Origin: Taishania sp037189645
GTDB taxonomy: Bacteria > Bacteroidota > Bacteroidia > Flavobacteriales_D > Crocinitomicaceae
Assembly (NCBI GenBank): GCA_037189645.1
Contig: JBBCIY010000003.1
Coordinates: forward strand, 62,001-126,000
Direction: 5' to 3'
Length of the DNA: 64,000 nucleotides
Positions 45,052 through 55,369 of this stretch are shown here, piece after piece. Within the stretch, counting starts at the first letter, position 1. Every line of letters begins with the position of its first letter. The notes beneath the pieces were generated by a model. It saw only the letters and a program-made list of their open reading frames with translations, was not told where the DNA came from and did no database searches. The position numbers and the translations under genes were made by a program.

Positions 45052-48000
45052 CTATCGTAGTAAGTTGACATGCCCTACGATTTTTTCACGGACGCTTTCA
45101 CCGATGTGTTTGATCTGTATCACATACGTATATGTTCCGTCCTGGACGTAATTTCCTTTGAACGTTCCATCCCATCCGGTATAGAGATCGTGCGATTCGA
45201 AGATCAGCTCTCCCCACCTGTTGTAAATATGGAGTGAGTAATCCTGCAGTTCAATTCCCTCTGAGATGATCGGAATGAACACATTGTTATGCATATCTCC
45301 GTCAGGTGTAAAGGTGTTGGGAACATATACCAGAACTTCATCTTTTACTGTAATGGTGATCGAAGTGCTGTCGATGCAGCCGTGCTCACTGGTAGCATAC
45401 AGGTAAACCAGGAAGTTTTCAATGTCATCGACTTCATACAGGTGGTGCGGATTTTCTTCTGTAGAGGTCGCTCCGTCACCAAACTCCCATAGATAATCCG
45501 TAGCCCCGGTCGTTTCATTGGTGAAAGAAGCCACACTGTTGGACGTCGATAGTTCATCCGGAGATACGCTGAACTGGGGAACAGGGTTGGGGTGGATGAC
45601 ACCCGTAAATGATTCGCTTACTGCCGATGTACAACCGTATGTTCCTTCTGTTACCTGGGTGATTTCATACGTATAGGATCCGGGTACATCCGTTGGCTGC
45701 TGGATGACCACGAATGTGTCTGAAGCCGTTGTTGTGACGGAATAAGAAGTGCCATTCAGTGTGTATTCGAATGTGAAAGGCGTGCCCCCCTGCGATCCGC
45801 TGAATACAACGACAGGTTCCGGCTGATCCTGGCAAACCGGGGCAAACCCCGTGATGAATGCGTCGGGAAGCTCAATGACGTTGATGACAACCGTATCTGC
45901 AAGTGCCGAATAACACTTCGTATTGCTGGCATCGGTCACTCCCGTAAGCACGTATGTGTGCGTTCCCACCTGGTCATTGATGGATGGCATGGTCACGTAC
46001 GGTAAATTACCACTGTTGATACTGTCACTGTAACCTGATTCGAGAATCGTATAGTAGAATGTATAGCCCGGAGTTCCCATTTCCCCGTTGAACTGGATGA
46101 TTGCCGGATCGGTGTTCAGGCAGATGGATGCATCTCCGCTGATGGATGCGATCGGAAGCTCATTGACCTGGATCACAATCGTTTCGTCAAGATCCCTTGA
46201 ACAGGAATTGACGGTGTTGTCAGTGACACTTGTCAACTGGTAGACGTATTCACCCGCGATTGCCGTGGATTGTAAAATGACTGCGCTGTCCCCGGTACTT
46301 GTGATGCTCATTGGTGTTCCGTTGATGGTGTATCCGAATGTATACGGATTGGTAGTTCCGCTTCCTGTCATGGTCACCTGCACATCTCCCGAATCCTGGC
46401 ATACTTCGGCACTTCCGCTGATAGTGGCAACGGGCCGTTCCCGCACAAGGACCTCGACAATTCCGGAAGCGCTTTGATAACATGCAGTCGTACTCGACTC
46501 TTTTACTCCGGTCAGCTCGAATGTATAAAGTCCTGGTGTAGAAGTGGGAACGGAGTATTGAGCGGTCGATCCGGTTGTTAATATGCTGTCAGGAGTACCG
46601 TTCAGGGTGAAATAGATCCAATAAGGAGCCGTCGCATCCGATGCTGTGAATGTTACGATCGGTTCAAGGTCCAGTTCACAAACGGATGTATCCCCTGTAA
46701 TGCTGGCTGTCGGTAGCGGGTTAACGATAATGGTGATGGTTGTATCTATATCTGACACACATGCAGCGATACTTGATTCGGAAATAGTTAGCAGGTGTAT
46801 TTCGAATGTATCCGCCACCAGGGTCGGAATGGATAATGTTGCGTTGTTACCGTTGGAAGTAATTGTTGAATTCACGCCGTTGATGGTGTATTCGAACGTG
46901 TAGTCGGAAGTAGCATTGCTTCCCGTAAATGTAACCACTGGCTCCGCAGATCCCTGGCAGACAATCGTGTCATAACCGATGGAAGCAAGCGGATTCGGTA
47001 ATACATGAACAGTTACGGATGATTGTACGATCGTGCTGCAGACAGAAGGGCTGGAATCTGTCACACTGATCAGTTCAACAGGGAAAGATCCTGTATTTGC
47101 GGTGCTGACCGGTAGCCCGACCGAATCCACAGGTGCTGTGATCTGCAATGTATCTCCGTTGTACACATAGGTGAATGTATACGGAGCAGTTCCGTTTTGT
47201 CCCACAAATGTTACAATCGGATCATCTGCCAGGTGGCACACGGAAGTATCACCGGTAACATGCGCAGCTGGTAACGGATTGACGATGATCGTCACCAGTG
47301 TATCCAGTGTGACGGAGCAGGCTCTGATAGAACCATCGGTTACTCCTGTCAGGTGGTAAATGAACGTGTCGGCGATATCGGTATCCTGCGTAATGATCAG
47401 ATCCGGGTTGCCTGTTCCTGTGCCGGAAGTACCATTGACCGTGTATGCAAACGTATAAGGCGCAGTTGAATTTGATCCTGTAATGGTCAAGAGCACAGAA
47501 GGGTCATCCTGACAGACAATGCTGTCCATTTCGATGGAAGCCTGTGGAAGAGGGAGAACGATAAACTGGTTGAATAAATCCAGATCTGTTCCGCATTGCA
47601 CAGTACTTGATTCTGATACATGGATAATGTGAAAATCAATGGTATCGCTGGCATTGGTAGGAACAGGAACCTGAGCGGTGCCGTTTGAGCTTTGTACCTG
47701 AAGGGTATCACTGTTCAATATGTATGTGAATGTATATTCAGGCGTTGCGTCCGATCCGGTGATAGTGAGGAAAACGCCGTTGGTATTCAGGCACACAGTG
47801 GTATCACCGTACGATTGCGCGGTTGGAGCCGGGTTGATCTGAATGGTGACCGATTCATTCAATGTAGATGAACAGTTCCTGTTGCTTCCGTCCGTGATGG
47901 ATTCTAACTGGACGGTATAAAGTCCTGCCGCCGAAGTGGGTAACAGATGGATAAAGGTATCCGTTGTAGTAGCTGTATGTGTTGTCCCGTTGACTGTGTA

Positions 48001-51000
48001 CGCCAGTGTATAATCAGGGGAGGAATTAAAGCCATGAACCGGAATGGACAGATCCCCTGTATTCTGGCAGAGGATGGTGTCATTGATCAGGATTCCGGCT
48101 TGTGGCAATGGATTGACAACAACAATGCTGGTATCGGTATGCGTGCAGAATCCTTTGTCAACAGTTCGTACATATACGTATGATACAGGATTGCTTCCAT
48201 TGTTGACAGCAGAAAACAGCGGCTGAGGTACTGTTCCCCCGGACAGGTTGGCTACAGGAGACCAGGAATAGGTGAAGTTGCTGATATCGGGGTAAGAAAT
48301 CAGGATGGTATCCTCCGAGCACAATGTGTCTGCGAAATTTGTCGCGGTCGTTGTTAAATCGAAAGTAAAGATGTTGTCCGAACAGAAACAGGAGTTGTTG
48401 ACCAGTGACAACCGGATGATTCCTCCGCAGAATTGAGTAACCGGGATGTTGCTGAACGTAAATGTTTCTGACGTCCCCCCTTGTATATCAGCCGAAGTTG
48501 TCTGCGTCCATACGACTGTATCACCGGCGCTGAATATTCCGTCACCGTCTACATCCTGTATGATCTCATAGATCAGCGAATAGCTGCTGCTTAATGCTGC
48601 TCCCTGGTTGTATAATGTAAAAGAACCGGACAGTGTTTCGCTTCCGTCAGGGTTGAGGTGAACATTGGCAGTGGCATCCGTTGCATCCAGGTCGGTTTTG
48701 TAAATATAGATGAATTTCGAAGTTTCCCCGGTGATTAATCCCGTTTCACATAAATTTCCGTCAATGGAGCAGTTGGCGGACAGGAAAACGTTGGTAAATG
48801 CCCTTAATTCAGTCGTTGCGCAGGGAAGATCAATCGGAGACGGAGTGAGGTTGATCTGGAAAACCATTGAATCGTTCATCTGTATGCCCGGCAATAACGG
48901 CCAGGTTAATAGCGTCTGCACACCTGAATTGTTGATGACCGGCTCAGTCTGAGCAATCGATGCGTTGTGGACAGGTTGGAAGGAGTTGGGAGTATATGTC
49001 AAACCGAACGGCAGGATAAAAACAATGGAATCCTGGTTTCCGAATGCATTTGCTCCCTGGTTGTGAATGGTCAGTGTCGTCTGGTTATTAGGTCCGCACG
49101 GGGTAATGAAATCAATCCCGATATGTATGTCGGTGGAATACGGAGCAGCCATGTTGTTGAGCACTATCGGTGCCGAATAATTCAAGTCGGACTGGTGGAT
49201 GGAACCACAGAAGGATTTTCCCGCACTTCTGACAAATACCCGCTGGCCGGAATTGAACCCGCAGAGAGGCCGTGCCTTGAACCGGATGATGAACTGGTTA
49301 TTCGCTTCGTCGACAATACCGATCAGCCCATTGGCGAGCAGCGGTACATTTGACAGGTCCCATTGGTAATTTGTGCCCGATACCAGTCCTGGATCAGGCA
49401 GGGAAATGGAAGATCCCTGGTAGAGCAGCGACGCGGTGCCCGGAATCAGCTCAAGCCCGTAAGGAAGCTGGATATCGGTAGTCATGTTGAAACCATATCC
49501 CAGCTGGTAATTTCTGACAACAATCTCAAAATCCAGCTCATCGCACAGTTCATTGTTCCCGGTCCCCAGCAGGTTGATCTGTGATTCAAAGGAAGGAGTC
49601 AGAGGGGTGATGGACAGTGTCAGTGAAAGCGGTGTACATTCATAGTCACCGACCTCCTGCGGTACGCCGGAGCATCCCCATCCGCTGTACACTATTATAC
49701 TGGATGGCTGACAGCTGGTAATCGTGGTGTACAGGCGATACGTGGCGCTATTGTCTGCCGGAAGGTCCGGTATATCAAAAATGCCGTTCGCGTTGGGGTA
49801 GAACCATGTGTTGGTAGCCAGGTGAAGGAGGCTGTCACCAGTCACTCCCGCGTTGGACGGAGCACCGATCCAGAAGTTCATGGCATCAGAGTTAAACGAT
49901 GTATTCTGGAAGGTCAGGTCCCAGGTTTCCTGGCCTGTTTGCGAATTGACCATCAGTATATTCGATTGCATGGTCAATACAGGGCCGGAATACGTAACGG
50001 GATCTGTGGTTACCCATCCCGTAGGAGCATACTCTGCCGGGTTGATCTGTGGAACAGGTCTGTAATCCCATTTGTAACGGGTGTTCTTTGTACCGTTTTC
50101 TACGTTGCACGTAGGTTGTATCCGTACACGTAAAGTTCCGCTGAATCCATCATCACCGAATACGATCGGTGCCCCGCTTCCCTGTGGTCCGAAAAAATTG
50201 TACATGTCAAACTCATAGATCAGTCCGTTCACCGATACCGGGGTGATCGGTCGAAAATTATTGTCAGGGCGTGTTACCAGTGTTCCTCCTGTTCCGTTAA
50301 AATTGAATGTAGCGCTTACGAACTGGTAATCATCCGGCAGCTGTACGAACATGTTGGAAGGCGCGGACCAGTGACGGTATTCGAAAGGGAATAAATTCCC
50401 GCCGTTGTAATTGTTGCAGCAAGGTCCGATGCTCAGGTAATAATTCTGAGTCAGCTCAATTATGTCACAATTTTGGGTGGACAGTGAATTTTCCCCGGAG
50501 CTGGTATAATACCACCCGATCAGGTTGAATTCCTTATTGAGTACATTGCACCCCAGCAAGTCGGCTTGTGGAGCAGTGTCGAATGCCGGGTTGGCTGTCG
50601 TGTATAGTTGCGATTCCGTATTTACCACGTCCAGGTAATTGGCGTTGTTGTTGACGGTATTGACGTAATAGGAATAAATAAAGACCGAATCGCCTGTCTG
50701 TAAATAGTCATTTGCTCCCATTCCGAGTGACGGCAGCGTATTGATGTTGAACCCGTTTCTCCACCTTCTCGTCGTTCCTGTCGTGGTGACGTTTACATTG
50801 ATATTCTGGTCGGTGCTGGAATAATAGGTATTGGTCGAAGCCTTATAGATGCGAACCTGGCTATGGCTGTATGTCATCCGTTGTCCGTGATTGGTCATTG
50901 AGTGGTTGAGCACGATCGATCTGAATGTGGTATTGCCCGGATTATGAATGTACCCGGCATTGAACACTTCGAGGGTATCTCCGTGCATAAGGCGATCTGT

Positions 51001-52962
51001 CCGCACCAGGTTCATATTGTGAGGTCCGGCGTCGGGAAGTCCGTCGTTATTATTGTCCGGCAGCCCCAGGTTGGTCCTCCTCACACTGTTGCCGGTTTGA
51101 TTGATTCCTTCACACAAAGGCGGGCACAGTACATCAATGCTCGCGGACACACATCCCATCAGCTGCCAGCATGCACAATTGATATTGGGAGAGTATAGCG
51201 TCTGGAACTGTAGTGTTTTAATCCCTTCGACCGGGCAGGTTGCACAGTTGACAGACAGGTCGAAGCTGACCGTCCATTGCGTCCCCATCGGGATGGTGGT
51301 GAACACGAAATCAACGGTATCTCCTGCCGTTTCTACTGTCGGAACGTACTGTCCCTGTACTACCCCGAGGTGATTCCTGATCACCAGTGAACTTTGATCT
51401 ACATTCAGGCAGGAATCGGGAAGAATGATCCGGTATTTAAAACGATGGTTATTGGTGCGGGGGAACGGAAATTCCGAATTGACCGCCATGAACGTGACGG
51501 TTGAAGATTCATTATCGACCATCGTTCCCGGTACGATATCCGGGGTGAGCTGGTTTCTCATGTAATAGGAACCCCCGGAACTGGGAAGCGCGTTTGATTG
51601 GGGAATTTCATAGCTTGTTCCGCAATTGTTGGAATAATTTCCCCGGTACCTCCAGTGGAGCATATGCTTGCGCACAGCGTTTTCACAATAATCAACACAG
51701 CACGTATAATGATTCCAGCGGATCACTACCACGTCTCCGGGTTCGATCAATGGGATGTTGATCGTCATCCCGTTTTTCGGATTGGCAGGAAGGCACGGTT
51801 TTGATTGCCCGTTCTGGGTGCTTACAGGTACCAATGGTTGCTGCCCTCCGTTATTGATCTCAATTGTGAGGGATGAAATGTTGATCGAGCTGTAATAATT
51901 GGTCTGTATCCAGGCTGTTGAACCTGACCAGGCTCCGGCAATGTCAATTAAGGTGTTGACAGCATCACCGGTTCCGTTATTCTGGATGGTCAGAGAGGAA
52001 GGGAAGTCTCCGTTTGCATTGTTCCCGTAGCAGTTATTTCCAAGCCCGTTGGCTGTATTGTTGGTGAAGCTGTTCCAGGGCACGAATACCAGGTTGGGAG
52101 TTTCGGAATTGAAGACAACATTTGCTGCATCAGACAGCTGCTGGCATATTTCATTGTTGCATCCCCACCTGTAATTGTATATGGACTGAGCATCTGAGCA
52201 ACTGATGATCTCAATTGTTTCACAGATGGTGATGGATTCTCCCGGATCGAACGTGGCGTTTCCGTTTCCGATCGTTGAAAAATCTGCGGCTGTGAATTGG
52301 TGGATGGTACCGTTCCCGGCCGGGATCGTGGTCCCCAGGGTGGAGGAAGTGATGGAAATACCCGCACCGTGAAGATGCTCAAGCTCAAATTGGGACAATG
52401 AGCCATTTCCCCCGTTTGTTATGGTGATGCAGCGGGTAATGACATCCCCTACATCTCCGGAATACGTTTGATTGGTCATGTTGATCAAAGACAGGTCAGG
52501 TACGCTGATCGTGTATAAGTTGCTCTGGTGAACATCCGTGGAAGTAATGACTCCCCCGATTCCGTTATCCCCGGTATAGCTCATGATGAACTGGTTGGAA
52601 ATCGCGGTGTAATTGGACATGCATCCTGCCTGGATCTTTACGGAAAAAGTGACCTGTGTCAGAGACATGATATCGGGCATTGTAAACAGCACTGTATCGG
52701 TTCCTGACATTCCGTTTTCAACCCCTCCGGTTACGGTAGAAGGAATGTAATGAACTCCTTCGGGTAATACCAGCTCGACATTGATTCCGGACAAATTGTA
52801 AGGAGACAGATTGTTGATGGAAACGGTATAGGTCGCGTCGTTCAGGCAAGCTGTCAGGTTATTGGAAAGAGAGCTGGATATGATCGTTATCTGGGAAAAT
52901 GAGACTGGAGAGAACAGAAAACAGAAAGCAACGAGTAGTAACGAATTGTAGTAATATCTCAT
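45052..52962 (-). CDS. giant T9SS-exported surface protein (DUF11-like, nine tandem repeats, PKD, gliding-type CTD)
   Basis: 2636 residues. Signal peptide about 1-23 (PVSFSQ). Residues about 25-1615 are beta-sandwich, DUF11/CARDB-like segments (NLSPYNLSGINVELVLPEG, repeated L-P-x-G stretches). Residues 1619-2458 are nine tandem repeats of about 93 residues. A PKD domain (DYLWEFGDGATST) spans about 2460-2542. The last 90 residues (VPNTFTPDGDMHNNVF..., NRWGELIFES, GWDGTFKG, DGTYTYVI) are the gliding motility-associated type B T9SS sorting domain. Probably a long surface adhesin or structural fibre. No promoter box was recognised. Ligand unknown. Confidence 0.93.
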   Translation of the reverse strand: MRYYYNSLLLVAFCFLFSPVSFSQITIISSSLSNNLTACLNDATYTVSINNLSPYNLSGINVELVLPEGVHYIPSTVTGGVENGMSGTDTVLFTMPDIMSLTQVTFSVKIQAGCMSNYTAISNQFIMSYTGDNGIGGVITSTDVHQSNLYTISVPDLSLINMTNQTYSGDVGDVITRCITITNGGNGSLSQFELEHLHGAGISITSSTLGTTIPAGNGTIHQFTAADFSTIGNGNATFDPGESITICETIEIISCSDAQSIYNYRWGCNNEICQQLSDAANVVFNSETPNLVFVPWNSFTNNTANGLGNNCYGNNANGDFPSSLTIQNNGTGDAVNTLIDIAGAWSGSTAWIQTNYYSSINISSLTIEINNGGQQPLVPVSTQNGQSKPCLPANPKNGMTINIPLIEPGDVVVIRWNHYTCCVDYCENAVRKHMLHWRYRGNYSNNCGTSYEIPQSNALPSSGGSYYMRNQLTPDIVPGTMVDNESSTVTFMAVNSEFPFPRTNNHRFKYRIILPDSCLNVDQSSLVIRNHLGVVQGQYVPTVETAGDTVDFVFTTIPMGTQWTVSFDLSVNCATCPVEGIKTLQFQTLYSPNINCACWQLMGCVSASIDVLCPPLCEGINQTGNSVRRTNLGLPDNNNDGLPDAGPHNMNLVRTDRLMHGDTLEVFNAGYIHNPGNTTFRSIVLNHSMTNHGQRMTYSHSQVRIYKASTNTYYSSTDQNINVNVTTTGTTRRWRNGFNINTLPSLGMGANDYLQTGDSVFIYSYYVNTVNNNANYLDVVNTESQLYTTANPAFDTAPQADLLGCNVLNKEFNLIGWYYTSSGENSLSTQNCDIIELTQNYYLSIGPCCNNYNGGNLFPFEYRHWSAPSNMFVQLPDDYQFVSATFNFNGTGGTLVTRPDNNFRPITPVSVNGLIYEFDMYNFFGPQGSGAPIVFGDDGFSGTLRVRIQPTCNVENGTKNTRYKWDYRPVPQINPAEYAPTGWVTTDPVTYSGPVLTMQSNILMVNSQTGQETWDLTFQNTSFNSDAMNFWIGAPSNAGVTGDSLLHLATNTWFYPNANGIFDIPDLPADNSATYRLYTTITSCQPSSIIVYSGWGCSGVPQEVGDYECTPLSLTLSITPLTPSFESQINLLGTGNNELCDELDFEIVVRNYQLGYGFNMTTDIQLPYGLELIPGTASLLYQGSSISLPDPGLVSGTNYQWDLSNVPLLANGLIGIVDEANNQFIIRFKARPLCGFNSGQRVFVRSAGKSFCGSIHQSDLNYSAPIVLNNMAAPYSTDIHIGIDFITPCGPNNQTTLTIHNQGANAFGNQDSIVFILPFGLTYTPNSFQPVHNASIAQTEPVINNSGVQTLLTWPLLPGIQMNDSMVFQINLTPSPIDLPCATTELRAFTNVFLSANCSIDGNLCETGLITGETSKFIYIYKTDLDATDATANVHLNPDGSETLSGSFTLYNQGAALSSSYSLIYEIIQDVDGDGIFSAGDTVVWTQTTSADIQGGTSETFTFSNIPVTQFCGGIIRLSLVNNSCFCSDNIFTFDLTTTATNFADTLCSEDTILISYPDISNFTYSWSPVANLSGGTVPQPLFSAVNNGSNPVSYVYVRTVDKGFCTHTDTSIVVVNPLPQAGILINDTILCQNTGDLSIPVHGFNSSPDYTLAYTVNGTTHTATTTDTFIHLLPTSAAGLYTVQLESITDGSNRNCSSTLNESVTIQINPAPTAQSYGDTTVCLNTNGVFLTITGSDATPEYTFTYILNSDTLQVQSSNGTAQVPVPTNASDTIDFHIIHVSESSTVQCGTDLDLFNQFIVLPLPQASIEMDSIVCQDDPSVLLTITGSNSTAPYTFAYTVNGTSGTGTGNPDLIITQDTDIADTFIYHLTGVTDGSIRACSVTLDTLVTIIVNPLPAAHVTGDTSVCHLADDPIVTFVGQNGTAPYTFTYVYNGDTLQITAPVDSVGLPVSTANTGSFPVELISVTDSSPSVCSTIVQSSVTVHVLPNPLASIGYDTIVCQGSAEPVVTFTGSNATSDYTFEYTINGVNSTITSNGNNATLSIPTLVADTFEIHLLTISESSIAACVSDIDTTITIIVNPLPTASITGDTSVCELDLEPIVTFTASDATAPYWIYFTLNGTPDSILTTGSTAQYSVPTSTPGLYTFELTGVKESSTTACYQSASGIVEVLVRERPVATISGSAEVCQDSGDVQVTMTGSGTTNPYTFGYTINGTPMSITSTGDSAVILQSTAIAGEYVYQLTSVTDNTVNSCSRDLDETIVIQVNELPIASISGDASICLNTDPAIIQFNGEMGTPGYTFYYTILESGYSDSINSGNLPYVTMPSINDQVGTHTYVLTGVTDASNTKCYSALADTVVINVIELPDAFITGFAPVCQDQPEPVVVFSGSQGGTPFTFEYTLNGTSYSVTTTASDTFVVIQQPTDVPGSYTYEITQVTEGTYGCTSAVSESFTGVIHPNPVPQFSVSPDELSTSNSVASFTNETTGATDYLWEFGDGATSTEENPHHLYEVDDIENFLVYLYATSEHGCIDSTSITITVKDEVLVYVPNTFTPDGDMHNNVFIPIISEGIELQDYSLHIYNRWGELIFESHDLYTGWDGTFKGNYVQDGTYTYVIQIKHIGESVREKIVGHVNLLR
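45589..48108 (-). repeat. nine tandem repeats of about 93 codons in the giant surface protein
   Basis: 2520 nt encode nine consecutive units (about 91-96 residues each) with the pattern LPxAxIxGDTxVCxxxxxPxVTFTG, YTFxYTxNGT, LTxVTDxS and a second Cys followed by xVxVNP. Each unit has two conserved cysteines about 65-70 residues apart. Units are diverged, so the array is old rather than a recent amplification. Confidence 0.88.
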
Positions 52963-53192
52963 GTTTAGTTATTTACGGATTCCATAGAAAAAGTCTGTTT
53001 TTACTTTTCCAGGATAAAGTATTAGTAATTAAGCAGAGTCTACCAGAATAACGCATTCCGGCATGTTTAGTTGTCCCAATTTATAAAAAAATAGTGGAAA
53101 AAAGAAGCTTTTAATCTGGTATTTTTTGTAAGATTTTGATTTGTAGCAGGGTACCTTGTAAATATTAATATTCCCTTAACCGATCGTTCAAC

Positions 53193-53555
53193 TCAGTAGT
53201 AAATACCGGAAATTTTGGTAAAGATAGTGTGGCCTGATATAAATATTGCATTTGTTTTCAGGGTATTATCGGCCTCAGTGATGGTGAGCGTAATGGTTAG
53301 ATCCGGGTGTGCTACGGGGTTGAGGATTGCCAGGTATTTACAGTTTGAAATGCTTTTTAACGCTATTTCCCGGTTGTAATGAACAGAGAGCAGCTCCTTG
53401 ATCATTTCCAGCTGCACAACGCCCGGCGTAACCGGGTTCCCGGGAAAATGCCCTTCGAAAACGGGGTCCGCTGCATTCAGAGTTACTTCTGCAACCAGCT
53501 GGTTTTCTTCCTGCTTTAAGCTTTTAAGCGCATATAATCGGTCCTTCAGTAGCAT
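53193..53555 (-). CDS. FabZ-like 3-hydroxyacyl-ACP dehydratase (hotdog fold)
   Basis: 120 residues, a single hotdog domain. The FabZ active-site signature is present: H36 in EGHFPGNPVTPGV and E50 in QLEMIKE. It would remove water from a 3-hydroxyacyl-ACP. It is shorter than housekeeping FabZ (about 140-150) and resembles the dehydratases of aryl-polyene/flexirubin loci. Its ATG immediately abuts the LolA-like gene stop, and it ends the ketosynthase-containing minus-strand cluster. Confidence 0.85.
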   Translation of the reverse strand: MLLKDRLYALKSLKQEENQLVAEVTLNAADPVFEGHFPGNPVTPGVVQLEMIKELLSVHYNREIALKSISNCKYLAILNPVAHPDLTITLTITEADNTLKTNAIFISGHTIFTKISGIYY

Positions 53556-54176
53556 TTAGATCGTATTAAATTTTGAATCGTCAATCGACTGGTTTGTTTT
53601 CAGGTTGGTAAAGGTATAGATGATTTTTTGATTTCCCTGTTCAATCATTGTCATTTCGTCCAGTAAAAGTGAATGTTTGCTGAAACGGAGCTCTATTTTT
53701 GACAAATACCTGGACATCCTTGGGCTTTTCGGGGTCAGGGTAAGCTTGTAATACTTCGTATTTTCCTGGTAGCTGATTGAAAAATCTTTTTCATTTAAAA
53801 AATCACCGGAAAGCATGGAAACCATCATTCCCTGGATCTGCTTCACTACTTTCTGGCTGGCAGGATTGCTGACCGGCTTGCTGTTTTCGTACAACTTCAC
53901 AAGATCCCCGTTTATGAGGATCACCTGTTTGGCGCTTGTGTGGTCCCAGCGAACTTTATTTTCCTTTTTGAAATAGAGTTTCCCGTTTCCGGACTGAGGT
54001 TCCTTGAACATGTCGGAATGAACCTGCTCTGAAAAATCAGCGGTGATACTGGTCGTTTCTTTGTGCTTTTTTTCAATGGCAGCCTTTACAGTGGTTTTAT
54101 CCGGAACTGTTTTGTAATCCTGCCCCATGCCATAAAGAGTGAGCAATAGCCCTGCGGCCAATAGGATGTGTTTCAT
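53556..54176 (-). CDS. LolA-like outer-membrane lipoprotein carrier
   Basis: 206 residues. Signal peptide about 1-18 (LYGMGQ). A LolA/LolB-type half-barrel fold is indicated by ITADFSEQVHSDMFKEPQSG, GKLYFKKENKVRWDHT and the LDEMTMIEQGNQKIIYTF strand pair. LolA carries lipidated cargo across the periplasm. LolA homologues also occur in aryl-polyene loci, where they are thought to move the lipid product; that role is inferred here from the neighbours. It overlaps the deacetylase gene by 4 nt and abuts the dehydratase gene. Confidence 0.87.
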   Translation of the reverse strand: MKHILLAAGLLLTLYGMGQDYKTVPDKTTVKAAIEKKHKETTSITADFSEQVHSDMFKEPQSGNGKLYFKKENKVRWDHTSAKQVILINGDLVKLYENSKPVSNPASQKVVKQIQGMMVSMLSGDFLNEKDFSISYQENTKYYKLTLTPKSPRMSRYLSKIELRFSKHSLLLDEMTMIEQGNQKIIYTFTNLKTNQSIDDSKFNTI

Positions 54177-54934
54177 TTCAATCGTGTTTTTAGATCTTTT
54201 GCACTGGCAAATTTGATACCATTTTTCTTTGCGTCAACAATGAACTGTTCCAGGATCGCTGCCGTTTGAGGAAGGTTGTCGTGAAACAGGATGATATCAC
54301 CGGGCTTTACTTTGGAAGATACACGTTCCAGCAGCTTGTTTTCTTCTTTCAGAACAGTATCAAAGGAACGCAGGCTCCAGCCGATTACCTGTTTTTTGAA
54401 TTTCCTGACAGCCCGTGCGATCCGGGGATTCGTATAGCCTACCGGAGGCCGGAAATAATGTCCGGGATGGATTCCCTGCGCGATCAGTGTGTTGTCGCAT
54501 AGGCCGATTTCCTTTTCCACGCTGTCCTGGCGAAGAGCGGCGAACATCAATGGGTGATTCTGTGTGTGGTTGCCGATCAGGTGCCCGTCCGCAATGATTT
54601 GTTTCACAATTTGGGGATGCTCTCCGGCTTCTTTCCCGATGACGAAAAACAGCGCGCCAACCTGGTGGCGTTTGAGAACATCCAGCACATGGGGTGTGAA
54701 TGTTTCATGCGGGCCATCATCGAAAGTAAGCAGGACGGTTTCATTTCCCAGCCGGTTTTTGCTTTTTAAAAAGTAATTCCTGTTCGGAAGAATGACCCCG
54801 ATGGACAGGAACAGCAGGAACAGGAGCGAGGCGATTCCCAACAATACCCACATCATCGGGCTGTCATTGAAAAAAACGACGATCCAGATACAATTGATAA
54901 TGAAGCCGATGATATTAAGGTGATGACGGGTCAT
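54173..54934 (-). CDS. polysaccharide deacetylase (NodB domain), membrane-anchored
   Basis: 253 residues from ATG 54934. The frame is open to 55000, but a -7 box at 54948-54955 lies inside that extension, so the internal ATG is preferred. Two hydrophobic N-terminal segments (about 8-22 and 27-48) anchor it, followed by a NodB domain: D72/D73 (LTFDDGPHE), H123 and H127 (HTQNHP), RPPVGYTNP and the LFHDN motif. It would remove N- or O-acetyl groups from a surface glycan or glycolipid. First gene of the deacetylase-LolA-dehydratase run. Confidence 0.87.
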   Translation of the reverse strand: MTRHHLNIIGFIINCIWIVVFFNDSPMMWVLLGIASLLFLLFLSIGVILPNRNYFLKSKNRLGNETVLLTFDDGPHETFTPHVLDVLKRHQVGALFFVIGKEAGEHPQIVKQIIADGHLIGNHTQNHPLMFAALRQDSVEKEIGLCDNTLIAQGIHPGHYFRPPVGYTNPRIARAVRKFKKQVIGWSLRSFDTVLKEENKLLERVSSKVKPGDIILFHDNLPQTAAILEQFIVDAKKNGIKFASAKDLKTRLK

Positions 54935-54947
54935 ATTGAATTTGGAG

Positions 54948-54955
54948 CAAAAGTA
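54948..54955 (-). promoter_or_regulatory. -7 box of the deacetylase-LolA-dehydratase run
   Basis: TACTTTTG on the minus strand, exact TAnnTTTG, 13 nt before the ATG at 54934. It supports that start over the longer open frame. Confidence 0.55.
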
Positions 54956-55045
54956 GCGAAAATAGTTGAAGGTGTTGTCTTTCCTGGAAACTGAGTTCAT
55001 CCTTTTGCCATTACTCCTGACCTTGCTTCAAGACAGGGAATAATT

Positions 55046-55080
55046 CTCCCCTCCTGTGAGGAGGGGCAGGGGGAGGTGAC
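55046..55080 (+). repeat. 35-bp palindromic repeat, copy A
   Basis: The core CCCCTCCT-GTG-AGGAGGGG is a perfect 8-bp hairpin followed by a G-rich tail GGGGGAGGTGAC. It matches copy B (55356-55390) at 28 of 35 positions in the same orientation. Confidence 0.75.
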
Positions 55081-55120
55081 TCATACTGTTTTTATCAGAA
55101 ACAATTTTTTTCGTAACTTA

Positions 55121-55369
55121 ATGTCTATGAAAAAGTACAACAACCACCATTACAACAAAAACCTGCTTGAATATGCAAGAGAACTGCGATCCGAGAAACA
55201 GACAAAAGCGGAAAGAAGACTCTGGAAATCTTTGCTCTGTAAACAACAATCAGCAGTTCGTTTTCTGCGTCAACGGCCAATCGATTACTTTATTGTCGAT
55301 TTTTTTGCCCCGGAACTTGGTCTTATTATTGAAATTGATGGCAATTCTCATTTCGCTCCTTTCCTGTAA
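55121..55369 (+). pseudogene. truncated DUF559 (Vsr-like endonuclease fold) gene
   Basis: 82 residues from ATG 55121 (or 55127). MKKYNNHHYNKNLLEYAREL, then RSEKQTKAERRLWKSLL, FLRQRPIDYFIVDFFAP and LGLIIEIDGNSHF match the N-terminal two thirds of DUF559 proteins, which have a restriction-endonuclease-like core. The strand that should follow GNSHF is lost: the frame runs straight into repeat copy B and stops. Full-length relatives have about 115-125 residues. It sits between two direct repeats and between two parts of the ketosynthase cluster, on the opposite strand. The GTG at 55076 lies within repeat A and is not a likely start. Confidence 0.75.

Noticed and set aside
45589..48108. Considered as a CRISPR-like or DNA satellite array
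   Set aside because: The units are in-frame protein repeats of about 279 nt with diverged DNA, not short identical repeats with spacers.
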